The translations under genes were made by a program, and so were the position numbers. The notes under the pieces were generated by a model. It searched no databases. It had not been told where the DNA came from and saw only the letters and a program-made list of their open reading frames with translations. A stretch of DNA of 64,000 bases. Source: Bermanella sp044597725. GTDB lineage: Bacteria; Pseudomonadota; Gammaproteobacteria; Pseudomonadales; Oceanobacteraceae. Of the stretch, positions 9,122 to 19,285 are shown piece after piece (position 1 is the first letter of the stretch; each line of letters starts with the position of its first letter). The stretch spans positions 3,224,001 through 3,288,000 of the forward strand of contig NZ_CP139003.1 in NCBI RefSeq assembly GCF_044597725.1. Reading direction: 5' to 3'.

Positions 9122-9203
9122 GACCCATTACTATGGGCTTTTTACGCTGACAAGTCCCAATGTTTCTCTATACTTGGTATCAGTGTATGAGGAATATGGG
9201 TAA

Positions 9204-11165
9204 ATGACCGATTGCTACAACCGACTGCGTCTTACAGTGCTTGCCTTAATATTGCTTGCCGGAACATCTTGGGCTGAAGAAGCTAATCGTCTGTTTGATA
9301 TGTCATTGCAAGAATTGGCAACGGTGGAGGTAAGTGTCGCTTCGCAAAAAGCAGAACGTATTATTGATGCGCCTGCGGTTACCTCCTCTTACCTTATTGC
9401 CGATATGACAAAGCTTGGCTTATCTAGCCTCGAAGAAGTTTTAGGCTTTATTCCCGGGGTCGTTGTGCAAGACAGTGCTATTGGCACCAAAGCGGTTATG
9501 ATTCGAGGCATTGTTGAGGCGTTTAACCAAAAAGTTCTATTTTTGCTGGACGGTGTGCCTTATTGGCAAGCAAGCCATGGGGGCATTCCCTTACTCGGGC
9601 TTGGTCTTGAATACATAGAAAAAATAGAAGTAATTCGAGGCCCCGGCGCGGTATTTTATGGCAGTAATGCCAGCTCTGGCGTAATCAATATTATTACCCG
9701 CTCGGACCAGCGTAACAGCGTTGCCCTGCAATTAGACACACTGAATGGCCAAAACATTGCTGCTTATACGCAAACCCAGTACCAGTCTACGCAGTTCAAA
9801 CTTGGGTTTCATATTAACGATTCTGGCTCTTACCAAGCACAATTTGATAATCGCCCCATACCCGCGTTTTACCCCAACGATACCCCAGCCGATACTCTTA
9901 TTAATAAAAAGCAAAAAAGCCATTCATTCTGGCTTAAAGCCACCAGTGAACAATGGCAAACCAGTTTGCACCATTTTTCTAGTGAAAACGGTGGCTTAGC
10001 CAGTGCCGCATCGACCCTTAACGAGAGTGTATTTGAGTATACAGGCACATTGCTGAGCGGCCAGTTTGAACAAGATTTCAGCTTTGGGCAGGCGCGTTTC
10101 TTTGCAGACTTTAATAATTTTTATCTAACAATCCCCACTAAAAATATTGTGCAACTTGGCGAAGATGCTACTCAGAAGTTTGAAAACCAAGGAAACAATA
10201 ATAACCGTGCTCGCATCGGCCAACATCTCACGACTCAAGTAAGTGACTCTTTGGTCTGGATGAATGGCGTTGAATATGAGTATCGCAGCACTGGCCAATA
10301 CAATGTGGTGAACAATCAAGGCAATATTGCTTCTACCTCAATGTTGGCTCAGGACGTGGCTGAATGGTCGTATTTCACACAAGTTGATAAACAATGGCAG
10401 TGGGGCCGGATACTGGCTGGTTTTCGCTATGTTAATAATGAAACCGCTGGAGATGAGTTTTTACCGCGCCTTTCCATTGTAAAGTCGTTAAGTGACGATC
10501 AAACCGTTAAGCTGCTTTATTCAACCGCCTTTAATACACCTAGCTTTATTCAGCAGTACATTAATATTGCGCCCGATGTACTCAAAGGTGACGAGAACCT
10601 TTCCGCCGATGTCATCACCACCTACGAGCTGGTTTACAGTATGCAGCGCACTCGTCATCTTTTTGTTGCCAATTATTACTATCTGCAAGCAGATGATTTC
10701 ATCTATCGCACGATTACGTCCCCTAGCCAAGCTATCTATGCCAATAGCCCTGAATTTCACCGTGATGGCATTGACCTTGATTACCGTTTCATAGTTGAAG
10801 ACACGCAGTGGTTTGCCAACGCGGCATATATATTTCAAGGGGATCAAACCGTTAATAATGACCCCACAGCTAAAGTCACACCTAAATTAACTACTGCCCT
10901 AGGTGTCTCGCATGACATTGACAAGCATTTCAATGCAGGCACATCTTTGCATTACATTAGTGCTCGAGATAGTGCCCGCGAACTCACAATTGTTCGCGCG
11001 CAAGCATCCTATTCGTTTAACAACTTTCGCCTACGGGCCTATGCCGACAACCTGTTGGGGGAACCCATGTTACACCCAGACATGCAAAACTTTCAGGGCA
11101 ACCAATTGGTACAAAATGCAAGCAAGCACCCAGAGTTTATGCTAGAAGCCAGTTACCGTTTTTAA
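9204..11165 (+). CDS. TonB-dependent outer-membrane receptor
   Basis: Outer-membrane active transporter of unknown ligand. Residues 1-24 form a signal peptide ending around SWA-EE. A short conserved pre-plug segment (LFDMSLQELATVEVSVASQKAE) leads into the plug domain (about 50-160) with the plug motifs VMIRGI, LDGVPYW, IEKIEVIRGPGAVFYGSNASSGVINIITR; the rest is a beta barrel ending in aromatic F (EASYRF). The length of 653 residues is on the short side for the class. It is monocistronic between gatCAB and upp, and no Fur box, B12 riboswitch or partner ABC transporter is visible, so the substrate cannot be inferred. It shares its pre-plug motif with the receptor at 24626-26647. Confidence 0.9.
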   Translation: MTDCYNRLRLTVLALILLAGTSWAEEANRLFDMSLQELATVEVSVASQKAERIIDAPAVTSSYLIADMTKLGLSSLEEVLGFIPGVVVQDSAIGTKAVMIRGIVEAFNQKVLFLLDGVPYWQASHGGIPLLGLGLEYIEKIEVIRGPGAVFYGSNASSGVINIITRSDQRNSVALQLDTLNGQNIAAYTQTQYQSTQFKLGFHINDSGSYQAQFDNRPIPAFYPNDTPADTLINKKQKSHSFWLKATSEQWQTSLHHFSSENGGLASAASTLNESVFEYTGTLLSGQFEQDFSFGQARFFADFNNFYLTIPTKNIVQLGEDATQKFENQGNNNNRARIGQHLTTQVSDSLVWMNGVEYEYRSTGQYNVVNNQGNIASTSMLAQDVAEWSYFTQVDKQWQWGRILAGFRYVNNETAGDEFLPRLSIVKSLSDDQTVKLLYSTAFNTPSFIQQYINIAPDVLKGDENLSADVITTYELVYSMQRTRHLFVANYYYLQADDFIYRTITSPSQAIYANSPEFHRDGIDLDYRFIVEDTQWFANAAYIFQGDQTVNNDPTAKVTPKLTTALGVSHDIDKHFNAGTSLHYISARDSARELTIVRAQASYSFNNFRLRAYADNLLGEPMLHPDMQNFQGNQLVQNASKHPEFMLEASYRF

Positions 11166-11263
11166 CCTGACTCTTTCTGACTAATTAGACAACTATCGGT
11201 GGATTGTGGGAAAATGCTCGGTTAAACAACGCCCTCTCCCTTAAATGCCTTTGGATACTGATC

Positions 11264-11890
11264 ATGGCCGTATTTGAAATCACTCATCCCCTTGTTCGAC
11301 ACAAACTCAGCTTAATGCGCTCTATTAGCCGCAGTACTCGCAGCTTTCGCCAACTCGCTGCCGAAGTAGGATGCTTGCTTACCTATGAAGCAACGAAAGG
11401 TTTAGAGCTAGAAGACTACCAATTGGAAGGATGGAACGGCGAAACAACTGGCCAGCGTATCAAAGGTAAAAAAGCCACTGTTGTGCCCATATTACGTGCG
11501 GGTATTGGCATGCTTGATGGTGTGCTAGAACTCATGCCCAGTGCAAAAATCAGCGTGGTAGGCTTGTACCGAAATGAGGAAACCCTTGAGCCTGTTACCT
11601 ATTTTGAGAAACTAGCCGGTGATATCGACAAGCGCATGGCCTTGATTATTGACCCAATGCTGGCCACAGGCGGTTCGATGAACGCGACGATTGATTTACT
11701 AAAAGAAGCTGGCTGCAAAGATATTCGTGCATTGGTTCTGGTGGCAGCACCAGAAGGTATTAAAAAAGTTCAGGAAGCGCACCCGGATGTTGATATATAT
11801 ACGGCATCAATCGATAGTCACCTAAACCAAGATGGCTATATTGTTCCCGGCCTTGGGGATGCAGGCGATAAAATTTTTGGTACCAAATAA
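11264..11890 (+). CDS. upp: Uracil phosphoribosyltransferase
   Basis: Pyrimidine salvage enzyme: uracil + PRPP gives UMP + diphosphate. ATG 11264 (MAVFEITHPLVRHKLSLMR) is chosen over an upstream in-frame codon at 11204 because it matches the family start and gives the standard 208 residues. The PRPP-binding loop IIDPMLATGGSM and the uracil-binding C-terminal GLGDAGDKIFGTK are intact. It is followed 21 bp later by the uracil permease gene, forming the expected upp-uraA salvage operon. Confidence 0.96.
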   Translation: MAVFEITHPLVRHKLSLMRSISRSTRSFRQLAAEVGCLLTYEATKGLELEDYQLEGWNGETTGQRIKGKKATVVPILRAGIGMLDGVLELMPSAKISVVGLYRNEETLEPVTYFEKLAGDIDKRMALIIDPMLATGGSMNATIDLLKEAGCKDIRALVLVAAPEGIKKVQEAHPDVDIYTASIDSHLNQDGYIVPGLGDAGDKIFGTK

Positions 11891-11911
11891 TACATATAAC
11901 AGGATCTACCA

Positions 11912-13195
11912 ATGAATATAGCAAGATTACGCGATACCCTCGCTGGGCTGCAAATGCTGTTTGTGGCCTTTGGTGCGCTGGTACTGATGCCATTAATTAC
12001 TGGCCTCGATCCAAGTGTCGCCCTATTTACTGCAGGTGTAGGTACCTTAGTTTTTCAGTTTATCACTAAACGACAAGTACCTATATTTTTAGCCTCTTCT
12101 TTCGTTTTTATTGCCCCCATTACCTACAGTGTGCAAACTTGGGGATTGCCCGCCACCATGGGCGCCCTGTTTTGCGCGGGAATGGTTTACGTGGCTATTT
12201 CCATCATAGTAGCCGTTCGCGGTGTGGGGTTCTTACACAAATTGATGCCACCAGTGGTTACTGGGCCCATTATTATGGTGATTGGCTTAAGCTTGGCACC
12301 CATTGCTGTAAACATGGCTATGGGTAAAACAGGGGATGGTTCCGCAGAATTATTTCCCTACGTGGATGCCATGATTGTTTCCATGATATCTCTTGTTACA
12401 ACTCTCATTGTTGCCACATTAGGTAAAGGCATTTTTAGACTGATCCCTATCATGTTTGGTGTGGTTGTGGGTTATATTGCTGCAACGTATATGGGCATGC
12501 TAGATACGCAAAAAGTGGCCGAAGCTAGTTGGTTAGCTATGCCTAATTTTGTCACACCTGAGTTCCACCTAGCGGCAATCCTATTCATGCTGCCCGTGGC
12601 TATTGCACCGGCGGTAGAGCACGTGGGTGACATTCTTGCCATTAGCAACGTTACAGGTAAAGATTATACGAAAAAACCTGGCTTGCACCGCACGCTCCTA
12701 GGGGATGGTATTGCCACATCAACCGCTTCATTATTTGGTGGTCCTCCTAATACCACGTACAGCGAAGTAACAGGTGCAGTCATGCTGACCAAGATGTTCA
12801 ACCCAGTCATAATGACATACGCCGCCATTTTCGCGATTATATTGGCTTTTGTATCTAAGTTTGGTATTGCCCTACAAACTATACCCACACCCGTAATGGG
12901 CGGCATCCTCGTGCTATTATTTGGCTCTATCGCAGGTGTCGGTATGAATATTCTAGTTCGCGCTCAAGTGGATTTAAGTGCCCAGCGTAACTTGGTTATT
13001 GTTGCGACAACGTTAGTCTTTGGCATAGGCGGAATGGCCATTGGTAATAATGATTGGAGCATTCAAGGCATCAGCCTTTGTGGTGTGGTGGCGATTTTAC
13101 TTAATGCAATCTTACCCCACGAGCCAGATGCAACGAACGACTTGCATGAAGAAGAAAAGATTGTTGATGATATGATTCATCATAACGAACGATAA
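11912..13195 (+). CDS. uraA: Uracil permease (NCS2 family)
   Basis: Proton-coupled uracil importer of the inner membrane. The protein has 427 residues with about 14 hydrophobic segments, and the NCS2 substrate-site motif appears as PAVEHVGDILAISNVTGKDY (two glutamate/histidine residues in TM8) with the downstream GGPPNTTYSEVTGAV motif of TM10 half-helices. AGGATC precedes ATG 11912. Adjacent upp makes uracil the most probable substrate; a related xanthine/uracil permease assignment is less likely in this context. A strong terminator follows. Confidence 0.93.
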   Translation: MNIARLRDTLAGLQMLFVAFGALVLMPLITGLDPSVALFTAGVGTLVFQFITKRQVPIFLASSFVFIAPITYSVQTWGLPATMGALFCAGMVYVAISIIVAVRGVGFLHKLMPPVVTGPIIMVIGLSLAPIAVNMAMGKTGDGSAELFPYVDAMIVSMISLVTTLIVATLGKGIFRLIPIMFGVVVGYIAATYMGMLDTQKVAEASWLAMPNFVTPEFHLAAILFMLPVAIAPAVEHVGDILAISNVTGKDYTKKPGLHRTLLGDGIATSTASLFGGPPNTTYSEVTGAVMLTKMFNPVIMTYAAIFAIILAFVSKFGIALQTIPTPVMGGILVLLFGSIAGVGMNILVRAQVDLSAQRNLVIVATTLVFGIGGMAIGNNDWSIQGISLCGVVAILLNAILPHEPDATNDLHEEEKIVDDMIHHNER

Positions 13196-13203
13196 TTATG
13201 ATT

Positions 13204-13235
13204 TCCCGGCCGAGAATCGGCCGGGATTTTATTTT
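13204..13235 (+). terminator. Terminator of upp-uraA
   Basis: GC-rich perfect 10-bp stem (13204-13213 with 13217-13226, three-base loop GAA) followed by TTTTATTTT, 9 bp after the uraA stop. Confidence 0.9.
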
Positions 13236-13337
13236 GGTGCACATTCAAAATAAGGACATTATCGCCTCATGTCCCACATGCTTTGTCATGTACACTATTC
13301 ATAATGTACGCGTTAATCTCGGCAAGGTAACTGATCC

Positions 13338-14366
13338 ATGAACTCTATTCCTCATAACGATTTTCTTAAACTGACCTGTGAATTCCCTACAAACCTGGAT
13401 ACGTTTTCATTTTCTAATGAGTATTATGACATTGATGTGATTGATACTGGGGTAATTCGTTTCACCCCAAAAATGCAAACAAGTAATGCGGAAAGCGAAA
13501 AGGCGATCATCCTATCCTGTGCCGTACACGGTAATGAAACGGCTCCCATTGAGATTTGCAATACACTTATAACCAATATGGTTACAGGCTCCCTACACGG
13601 ACCCCACCCAGTTTTACTTATCTTTGGTAATCCAGCTTCCATAAACATCGGCGAACGATTTGTAGAAGAAAATATGAACCGAATGTTTGAGCGTAATGCA
13701 AAACTTAAAGATAGTAATGCTGAACGCCAGCGAGCTTCACAACTAATGGAGTATGTGGATGAATTTTTTAACACATATCAACAGGCTCAGCACATACACT
13801 ACGACTTACACACCGCCATTCGCGATAGTGCCCACGAAAAATTCGCCGTTTACCCATATTTACATGGCAAACCATGGAAAAAACAACAGTTATTATGGTT
13901 GCAAGCCATGGGAGTTAATACATTCTTACTGATGCAAAAAGGCAGTACGACCTTTAGTTATTATTCTTCATTTCATCACGATGCGGATGCCTTCACCATT
14001 GAACTGGGCAAAGTTAAACCCTTTGGACAAAATGATCAGAGTAAATTCTTGGCCTGCCAGCGAACGCTAGAAAAACTCATTGCAGGCCACGAACTAAATA
14101 GCCAGTTTGATATTCATCATTTTAATTTGTTCATGGTAGATAAAGAGGTAAACAAGAAAACATCGGAGTTTCGTTTAACCTTTGCCGATGATACTGCTAA
14201 CTTCACTTCCTTCCCTGTTGGTCATACCCTAGCGTTGGATGGCGACGAAGCCATTAAAACAACCCACGAAGGTGAAGCGATTATTTTCCCTAATGCTAAT
14301 GTGGAAATTGGGCAGCGAGCTTTACTCACAGTTATCCCTAAGGACGTTTCACAACAATTGGTTTAA
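13338..14366 (+). CDS. astE: Succinylglutamate desuccinylase (AstE)
   Basis: Zinc hydrolase of the aspartoacylase/succinylglutamate desuccinylase family; AstE performs the last step of the arginine succinyltransferase pathway, N-succinylglutamate to glutamate + succinate. Zinc ligands are seen in AVHGNETAPIE (H64, E67) and HYDLHTAIR (H158), and the catalytic glutamate in FTIELGKVKPFG. The length of 342 residues fits AstE. The rest of the ast operon is not next to it, which is common outside enterics. Assignment to AstE rather than a general aspartoacylase rests on overall similarity and length. Confidence 0.87.
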   Translation: MNSIPHNDFLKLTCEFPTNLDTFSFSNEYYDIDVIDTGVIRFTPKMQTSNAESEKAIILSCAVHGNETAPIEICNTLITNMVTGSLHGPHPVLLIFGNPASINIGERFVEENMNRMFERNAKLKDSNAERQRASQLMEYVDEFFNTYQQAQHIHYDLHTAIRDSAHEKFAVYPYLHGKPWKKQQLLWLQAMGVNTFLLMQKGSTTFSYYSSFHHDADAFTIELGKVKPFGQNDQSKFLACQRTLEKLIAGHELNSQFDIHHFNLFMVDKEVNKKTSEFRLTFADDTANFTSFPVGHTLALDGDEAIKTTHEGEAIIFPNANVEIGQRALLTVIPKDVSQQLV

Positions 14367-14422
14367 TACCAACTATGCTCCACACCCTGTAACGGTTTGC
14401 ACAAATAACAGCCACCTCAACC

Positions 14423-14463
14423 TGCCTAAAGTTTCCTGAATCTTAATCAGCGAACTTTAGGCA
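14423..14463. repeat. Inverted repeat in the astE-mrpA gap
   Basis: Perfect 11-bp arms (TGCCTAAAGTT 14423-14433 and AACTTTAGGCA 14453-14463) with a second inner CTGA/TCAG pairing in the loop. An A-tract, not a T-tract, follows on the plus strand, so it does not look like a terminator for astE. Possible operator or mRNA hairpin upstream of the mrp operon. Confidence 0.4.
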
Positions 14464-14589
14464 AAAAATGCCATCATAATTTATGCGATTAGTCGTGACC
14501 CCGCATCATATTCTTTGCTAGTATTAAAAGTTAATGCAAAGATTAATCTGGTTATTTACGGGTTCGTTACCCTTATAAACCCATAAGCG

Positions 14590-17403
14590 ATGGATGAACA
14601 GGTTGCCTGTATGAACATAGTATGGATTGTTTTATTCCCAATTCTGGGTGTTTTTTTGGCTCTGTATTCGGGGCGTTTTGGGAGAAATCTCTGTACTAGC
14701 CTAACGGCATTAGCTCCTGCCCTTGCACTACTCACCCTCATAAGCCATGCCCCCACGGTATTTAGCGGTGAAGCTGTTTATGCATCGCTTGAATGGATTC
14801 CTTTGCTGGGCCTAAACTTGGCTTTGCACCTAGATGGCCTCGGTTTTCTATTTAGTTTATTGATTCTAGGCATTGGCCTGCTCATCATTCTTTATGCCCG
14901 TTATTATTTGTCTGATCGAGACAACATGGGCCAGTTTTACGCCTACCTTATCTTATTTATGGTCGCCATGTTAGGCGTTGTACTCTCCAACAATGTGCTT
15001 CAGCTTTGGCTGTTTTGGGAACTCACAAGTATTAGTTCCTTCTTACTTATCGGTTTTTGGTCGTACAAAACCGAAGCGCGCAAAGGAGCGCGCATGGCGC
15101 TGGTTGTGACTGGTGCAGGCGGGCTAGCACTATTGGGCGCATTACTGATAATGGCCGACATTACCGGCACCTACCAACTTAACGAAATTCTGCAACAAGG
15201 GGACCTATTAAGAGCCAGCGATTGGTATAACGTTATGCTGGGGCTGTTCTTGCTTGGGGCGTTTACTAAATCGGCGCAATTTCCATTTCACTTTTGGTTG
15301 CCTCACGCCATGGCGGCACCCACCCCAGTTAGTGCCTATTTACATTCGGCAACAATGGTTAAAGCCGGTGTATTCCTTATGGCTCGCTTTTACCCTGCCC
15401 TCTCAGGTACTGAGCAATGGTTTATTATCGTATCGTTAGTGGGCATGGTCACCATGCTTGTGGGCGCTTATGTGGCATTGTTTAAGCACGACTTAAAAGG
15501 TTTGCTTGCTTATTCCACCATTAGTCATTTAGGTTTAATCACACTTTTACTGGGCTTGGGCACAGAGCTTGCCGCCATTGCTGCTGTGTTTCATATTATT
15601 AACCACGCGGTATTTAAGGCATCTTTATTCATGGCAGCTGGCATCATTGATCATGAATCTGGCACCCGTGATATGCGTAAACTCAACGGCCTGTGGAAAT
15701 ACATGCCCTTCACAGCTACTTTAGCCATGGTTGCCGCAGCATCTATGGCCGGCGTTCCTTTATTGAATGGTTTCTTATCAAAAGAGATGTTGTTTGCCGA
15801 AACCCTCAATCAAGAAACCTTGGGTGCGCTTTCGTGGTGGATTCCGTTATTAACTACGGTTGCAGGGGCTTTAGCGGTTGCATACTCATTACGCTTTATG
15901 CACGACGTGTTTTTTAACGGTGAACCAATCGATATTCCAAAAACACCCCACGAACCTCCGCGCTACATGCGTATCCCTGTTGAGATATTGGTTATTTTAT
16001 GTGTGGCCGTGGGCTTGTTCCCACAGTTTGTAGTGGGTGATCTACTTAATGTTGCATCCCAATCGGTATTACAAACGGAATTACCTGATTACTACTTAGC
16101 CATATGGCATGGCTTCAATATACCGCTTCTCATGAGTGCTATCGCCATTGTCGGTGGGGGTATTTTATATCTAAACCGTAAACATTTATTTAACTTTCAA
16201 GGCCAATTTGGCGAACAAGACGCCAAACACGCTTTTGAAGGCAGCATCCAATGGTTAATAGAAAAAGCACAGAAAATAAATGAGTACCTTGAAAATGGCT
16301 CTCTGCAGCGCTACATGTTTTTATTGGTGCTATTTGCCCTATTGCTCATATCTAAACCCTTGATGGGGCTGCATGAAACCATTGGGGATCGTGAATTACT
16401 CGAAATTAACTGGGTTGTAGGCTTTAGCGCCATGCTGCTCATCGCCGCAACCATTTTAACCGTGTGGTTTATCCATAAACGTTTATTGGCGCTCATTGCA
16501 CTATCGGTTGTTGGCCTAATCGTATCCATCGCCTTTGCTTATTTCTCAGCGCCCGACTTAGCGCTAACCCAGCTTTCGGTAGAAGTAGTTACTATTATTC
16601 TATTTTTACTCGCGCTGTTTTTCTTGCCGCAAGAAGGCCCAGTGATCGACAGTCCACTGCGTATTATCGTGCGTGACTTAGGCATCGCCGCACTCTTTGG
16701 TAGTATCATAGGCACTATTTGCTACGCGCTGATTACGCGTCCGCTTAGCAGTATTTCCGATTACTTCCTAGAAAACACAGTATCAGGCGGTGGTGGCACC
16801 AATACTGTTAATGTCATCTTGGTAGACTTTAGGGGCTTTGACACCTTAGGCGAAATTACCGTACTTGGTATTGCCGCATTGGGTATTTATAAACTACTTG
16901 CTCGTATTCCATTATTTATGCCGGGCACCGATAGTTCCGGCCGACCATGGGCAACCGACAAGCATCCTATGATGTTGGCCTTGGTATCACAAAGCTTATT
17001 ACCGTTAGCATTATTAGTTTCTGCTTACATATTCTTGCGTGGGCATAATATGCCTGGTGGCGGGTTTATAGCTGGCCTCATTACCGCAGTAGCCTTAGTT
17101 CAGCAGTATATTGCTCACGGTGTCACATGGATGAAGCAACGCTTAACCATAGGTTATGAAGGTTTTATCGCCAGTGGTTTATTTATTGCCACACTTTCCG
17201 GTTTAGGTGGTTGGTTGTTTGGCCAGCCATTCTTGAGCACGTGGTTTGATTATTTCGAGTTGCCATACATAGGCAAGTTTGAATTAGCCAGCGCTTTAAT
17301 TTTTGACTTGGGTGTTTACTTAACCGTTATTGGAGCCACCCTCTTGATTCTTGCCAACCTCGGTAAGCTCACAACCACCGAGCGCGTAATGGGAGAAGAA
17401 TAA
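14590..17403 (+). CDS. mrpA: Mrp Na+/H+ antiporter subunit A (fused A+B form)
   Basis: Largest subunit of the multi-subunit Mrp/Mnh/Pha cation-proton antiporter, homologous to NuoL of complex I. At 937 residues it carries the NuoL-like proton-pump domain (about 60-420, with LFWELTSISSFLLIGFW and the FHFWLPHAMAAPTPVSAYLHSATMVKAG signature), the MbhE-like middle (about 600-760) and a C-terminal MnhB domain (about 790-930, HNMPGGGFIAGLITA). This fusion explains the absence of a separate mrpB gene. ATG 14590 or ATG 14611 could be the start; the second gives a more typical beginning MNIVWIVLFPILG. It ends by 1-bp overlap with mrpC. Confidence 0.94.
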   Translation: MDEQVACMNIVWIVLFPILGVFLALYSGRFGRNLCTSLTALAPALALLTLISHAPTVFSGEAVYASLEWIPLLGLNLALHLDGLGFLFSLLILGIGLLIILYARYYLSDRDNMGQFYAYLILFMVAMLGVVLSNNVLQLWLFWELTSISSFLLIGFWSYKTEARKGARMALVVTGAGGLALLGALLIMADITGTYQLNEILQQGDLLRASDWYNVMLGLFLLGAFTKSAQFPFHFWLPHAMAAPTPVSAYLHSATMVKAGVFLMARFYPALSGTEQWFIIVSLVGMVTMLVGAYVALFKHDLKGLLAYSTISHLGLITLLLGLGTELAAIAAVFHIINHAVFKASLFMAAGIIDHESGTRDMRKLNGLWKYMPFTATLAMVAAASMAGVPLLNGFLSKEMLFAETLNQETLGALSWWIPLLTTVAGALAVAYSLRFMHDVFFNGEPIDIPKTPHEPPRYMRIPVEILVILCVAVGLFPQFVVGDLLNVASQSVLQTELPDYYLAIWHGFNIPLLMSAIAIVGGGILYLNRKHLFNFQGQFGEQDAKHAFEGSIQWLIEKAQKINEYLENGSLQRYMFLLVLFALLLISKPLMGLHETIGDRELLEINWVVGFSAMLLIAATILTVWFIHKRLLALIALSVVGLIVSIAFAYFSAPDLALTQLSVEVVTIILFLLALFFLPQEGPVIDSPLRIIVRDLGIAALFGSIIGTICYALITRPLSSISDYFLENTVSGGGGTNTVNVILVDFRGFDTLGEITVLGIAALGIYKLLARIPLFMPGTDSSGRPWATDKHPMMLALVSQSLLPLALLVSAYIFLRGHNMPGGGFIAGLITAVALVQQYIAHGVTWMKQRLTIGYEGFIASGLFIATLSGLGGWLFGQPFLSTWFDYFELPYIGKFELASALIFDLGVYLTVIGATLLILANLGKLTTTERVMGEE

Positions 17404-17771
17404 TGGAATTAACCTATGCTATTTGTGTGGGAACATTAACCACAGCTGCAATCTTTTTGATGTTACGGGGACAAACGTTTCCACTTATAGTGGGCTTAAC
17501 CATGCTCTCCTATGCGGTAAATTTATTTTTATTTGCCAGCGGACGCTTGACGGTAAACGGTGCTGCAATTATTGGAACAACCTCAGAATATGCCGATCCG
17601 CTACCGCAAGCCTTAGTGCTTACGGCCATAGTAATTGGTTTTGCCATGACCGCTTTTGTGCTTATTTTAGCCATGCGTGCACGGGCCGATTTAGGCAGTG
17701 ATCAAGTGGATGGTGGCGATGTGTATCAACACAAAAATACCAAGAAAAACATCAGCAAGGAGCGCCGTTAA
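17403..17771 (+). CDS. mrpC: Mrp antiporter subunit C
   Basis: NuoK-like subunit of the Mrp antiporter, three transmembrane helices in 122 residues: LTYAICVGTLTTAAIFLML, FPLIVGLTMLSYAVNLFLFASG and ADPLPQALVLTAIVIGFAMTAFVLIL. The ADPLPQALVLTAIVIGFA motif is diagnostic of MrpC/MnhC. Stop-start overlaps with mrpA (TAATG) and mrpD (TAATG) show tight translational coupling within the operon. The hydrophilic lysine-rich C-terminus faces the cytoplasm by analogy. Confidence 0.95.
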   Translation: MELTYAICVGTLTTAAIFLMLRGQTFPLIVGLTMLSYAVNLFLFASGRLTVNGAAIIGTTSEYADPLPQALVLTAIVIGFAMTAFVLILAMRARADLGSDQVDGGDVYQHKNTKKNISKERR

Positions 17772-19285
17772 TGTTACAACATTTACCCTTGCTTCCTGTG
17801 GTTATTCCATTACTAACCGCAATTATCATGCTGTTCAAACCGCTTAACGATTACCATACTCGGTTAAGAATCCTTGGCACAATTGTGGCAATTTTCATGG
17901 TAATAGTTTCAGCGTACCTACTTTATTCGGTGCACATGGATGGCACCCGTATTTATGCCCTAGGTGGTTGGCAGCCTCCCTTTGGTATTGCCCTAGTTGC
18001 TGATCGTTTATCTTCTTTAATGGTATTACTTACTTCTATTCTTACACTTGCCACGCAACTTTACGGCAGCAGCGGCGAAGACAAACAAGGTCGCTTTTAT
18101 CACCCTTTAATTATGTTTCAGGTCATGGGTATCCAAGGGGCGTTTTTAACCGGTGATTTGTTTAACTTATTCGTATTCTTTGAAGTTTTATTAATCGCAT
18201 CCTATGCGCTTATGATTCATGGTGGGGGCAAACAAAAAACCCAAGCCAACCTTCATTACGTGAGTTTAAATCTCGCAGGCTCAGCCCTCTTCTTGTTTGC
18301 TTTAGGTATTCTATACGGCACATTCGGTACTCTTAATATGGCCGATATGCAGCAAAAAGCGGCTCATATCGCCAGCAACGATATTATTCTTGCAAAAACA
18401 GGTGGCCTATTACTTCTGGTAGTATTTGGCCTTAAGTCAGCTATGCTGCCATTACACTTTTGGTTACCAAAAGCATACTCATCAGCACCAATATCTGTGG
18501 CGGCACTATTCGCCATAATGACAAAAGTGGGCTTATATAGTTTATGGCGTGTACACAATGGCGTGTTTGGTGCCGATGCCGGTGAACTCGCTTATCTTAT
18601 TCAACCTTGGTTATGGCCAATGGCTTGGCTTACTCTCGTGATAGGCATTGTTGCAACTTTATCTAGCCAGTCGCTACGTACTCTGAGTGCTAACTTGGTG
18701 ATTGTTTCTGTGGGCAGTTTACTATTGATGATTGCATTAAAAACCAATTTAGCAACCACTGGTGGTTTATATTATTTACTGCATAGTACCCTTGCAGGCT
18801 CGGCTATGTTTTTAGTTAGTGGGCTTATTATTGAACAACGCGGCAAAGCAGAAGATCGATTTGTAGCATCACGCCCCATGGGGCAGCCTGCACTGTTAAG
18901 TGGTCTATTTTTTATCTGTGCCATCGCACTTATTGGTATGCCGCCGTTATCAGGGTTTATCGGTAAAGCCTTTATGTTGAAAGCTGCGCTTGAAGCCGAC
19001 GAAGTGTTAATGGTTTGGCCGCCTATATTAATTGCCAGCTTGGCATCGCTTATTGTTTTGGGGCGTGCAGGCAGCACCTTATTTTGGCGAACAAAAGGCG
19101 ATAAACCTGGGCCCGTTACCGTACAAAAGCGTCAACTGGCTTCGGTTTTAGTTTTATTTATAGCTTTGATTGCAATGGTTGTATGGGCAGGTGTTTTATC
19201 CGACTTTTTAGCCATGGCAACGCTCGATCTGTACGGTTCTATTAGTATTGAACATAGTAGTATCTTCCATGGAGATGCAAAATGA
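17771..19285 (+). CDS. mrpD: Mrp antiporter subunit D
   Basis: NuoN/NuoM-like proton-translocating subunit of the Mrp complex, 504 residues and about 14 transmembrane segments. The ND2/ND4/ND5 signature is evident: MGIQGAFLTGDLFNLFVFFEVLLIASYAL with the conserved TM5 glutamate, then SAMLPLHFWLPKAYSSAPISVAALFAIMTKVG. It sits in the middle of mrpACDEFG with 1-bp and 4-bp overlaps to its neighbours. Function is in Na+ (or K+)/H+ exchange for pH and salt homeostasis, consistent with a marine lifestyle. Confidence 0.96.
   Translation: MLQHLPLLPVVIPLLTAIIMLFKPLNDYHTRLRILGTIVAIFMVIVSAYLLYSVHMDGTRIYALGGWQPPFGIALVADRLSSLMVLLTSILTLATQLYGSSGEDKQGRFYHPLIMFQVMGIQGAFLTGDLFNLFVFFEVLLIASYALMIHGGGKQKTQANLHYVSLNLAGSALFLFALGILYGTFGTLNMADMQQKAAHIASNDIILAKTGGLLLLVVFGLKSAMLPLHFWLPKAYSSAPISVAALFAIMTKVGLYSLWRVHNGVFGADAGELAYLIQPWLWPMAWLTLVIGIVATLSSQSLRTLSANLVIVSVGSLLLMIALKTNLATTGGLYYLLHSTLAGSAMFLVSGLIIEQRGKAEDRFVASRPMGQPALLSGLFFICAIALIGMPPLSGFIGKAFMLKAALEADEVLMVWPPILIASLASLIVLGRAGSTLFWRTKGDKPGPVTVQKRQLASVLVLFIALIAMVVWAGVLSDFLAMATLDLYGSISIEHSSIFHGDAK

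Noticed and set aside
9122..9203. Fur box or riboswitch before the TonB receptors (also checked 24505-24625 and 32194-32445)
   Set aside because: No GATAAT-type Fur repeat and no recognisable B12-box was seen in any of the three regions.
14423..14463. Terminator after astE
   Set aside because: Good stem, but an A-tract follows on the plus strand and the U-tract would precede the stem on the minus strand.
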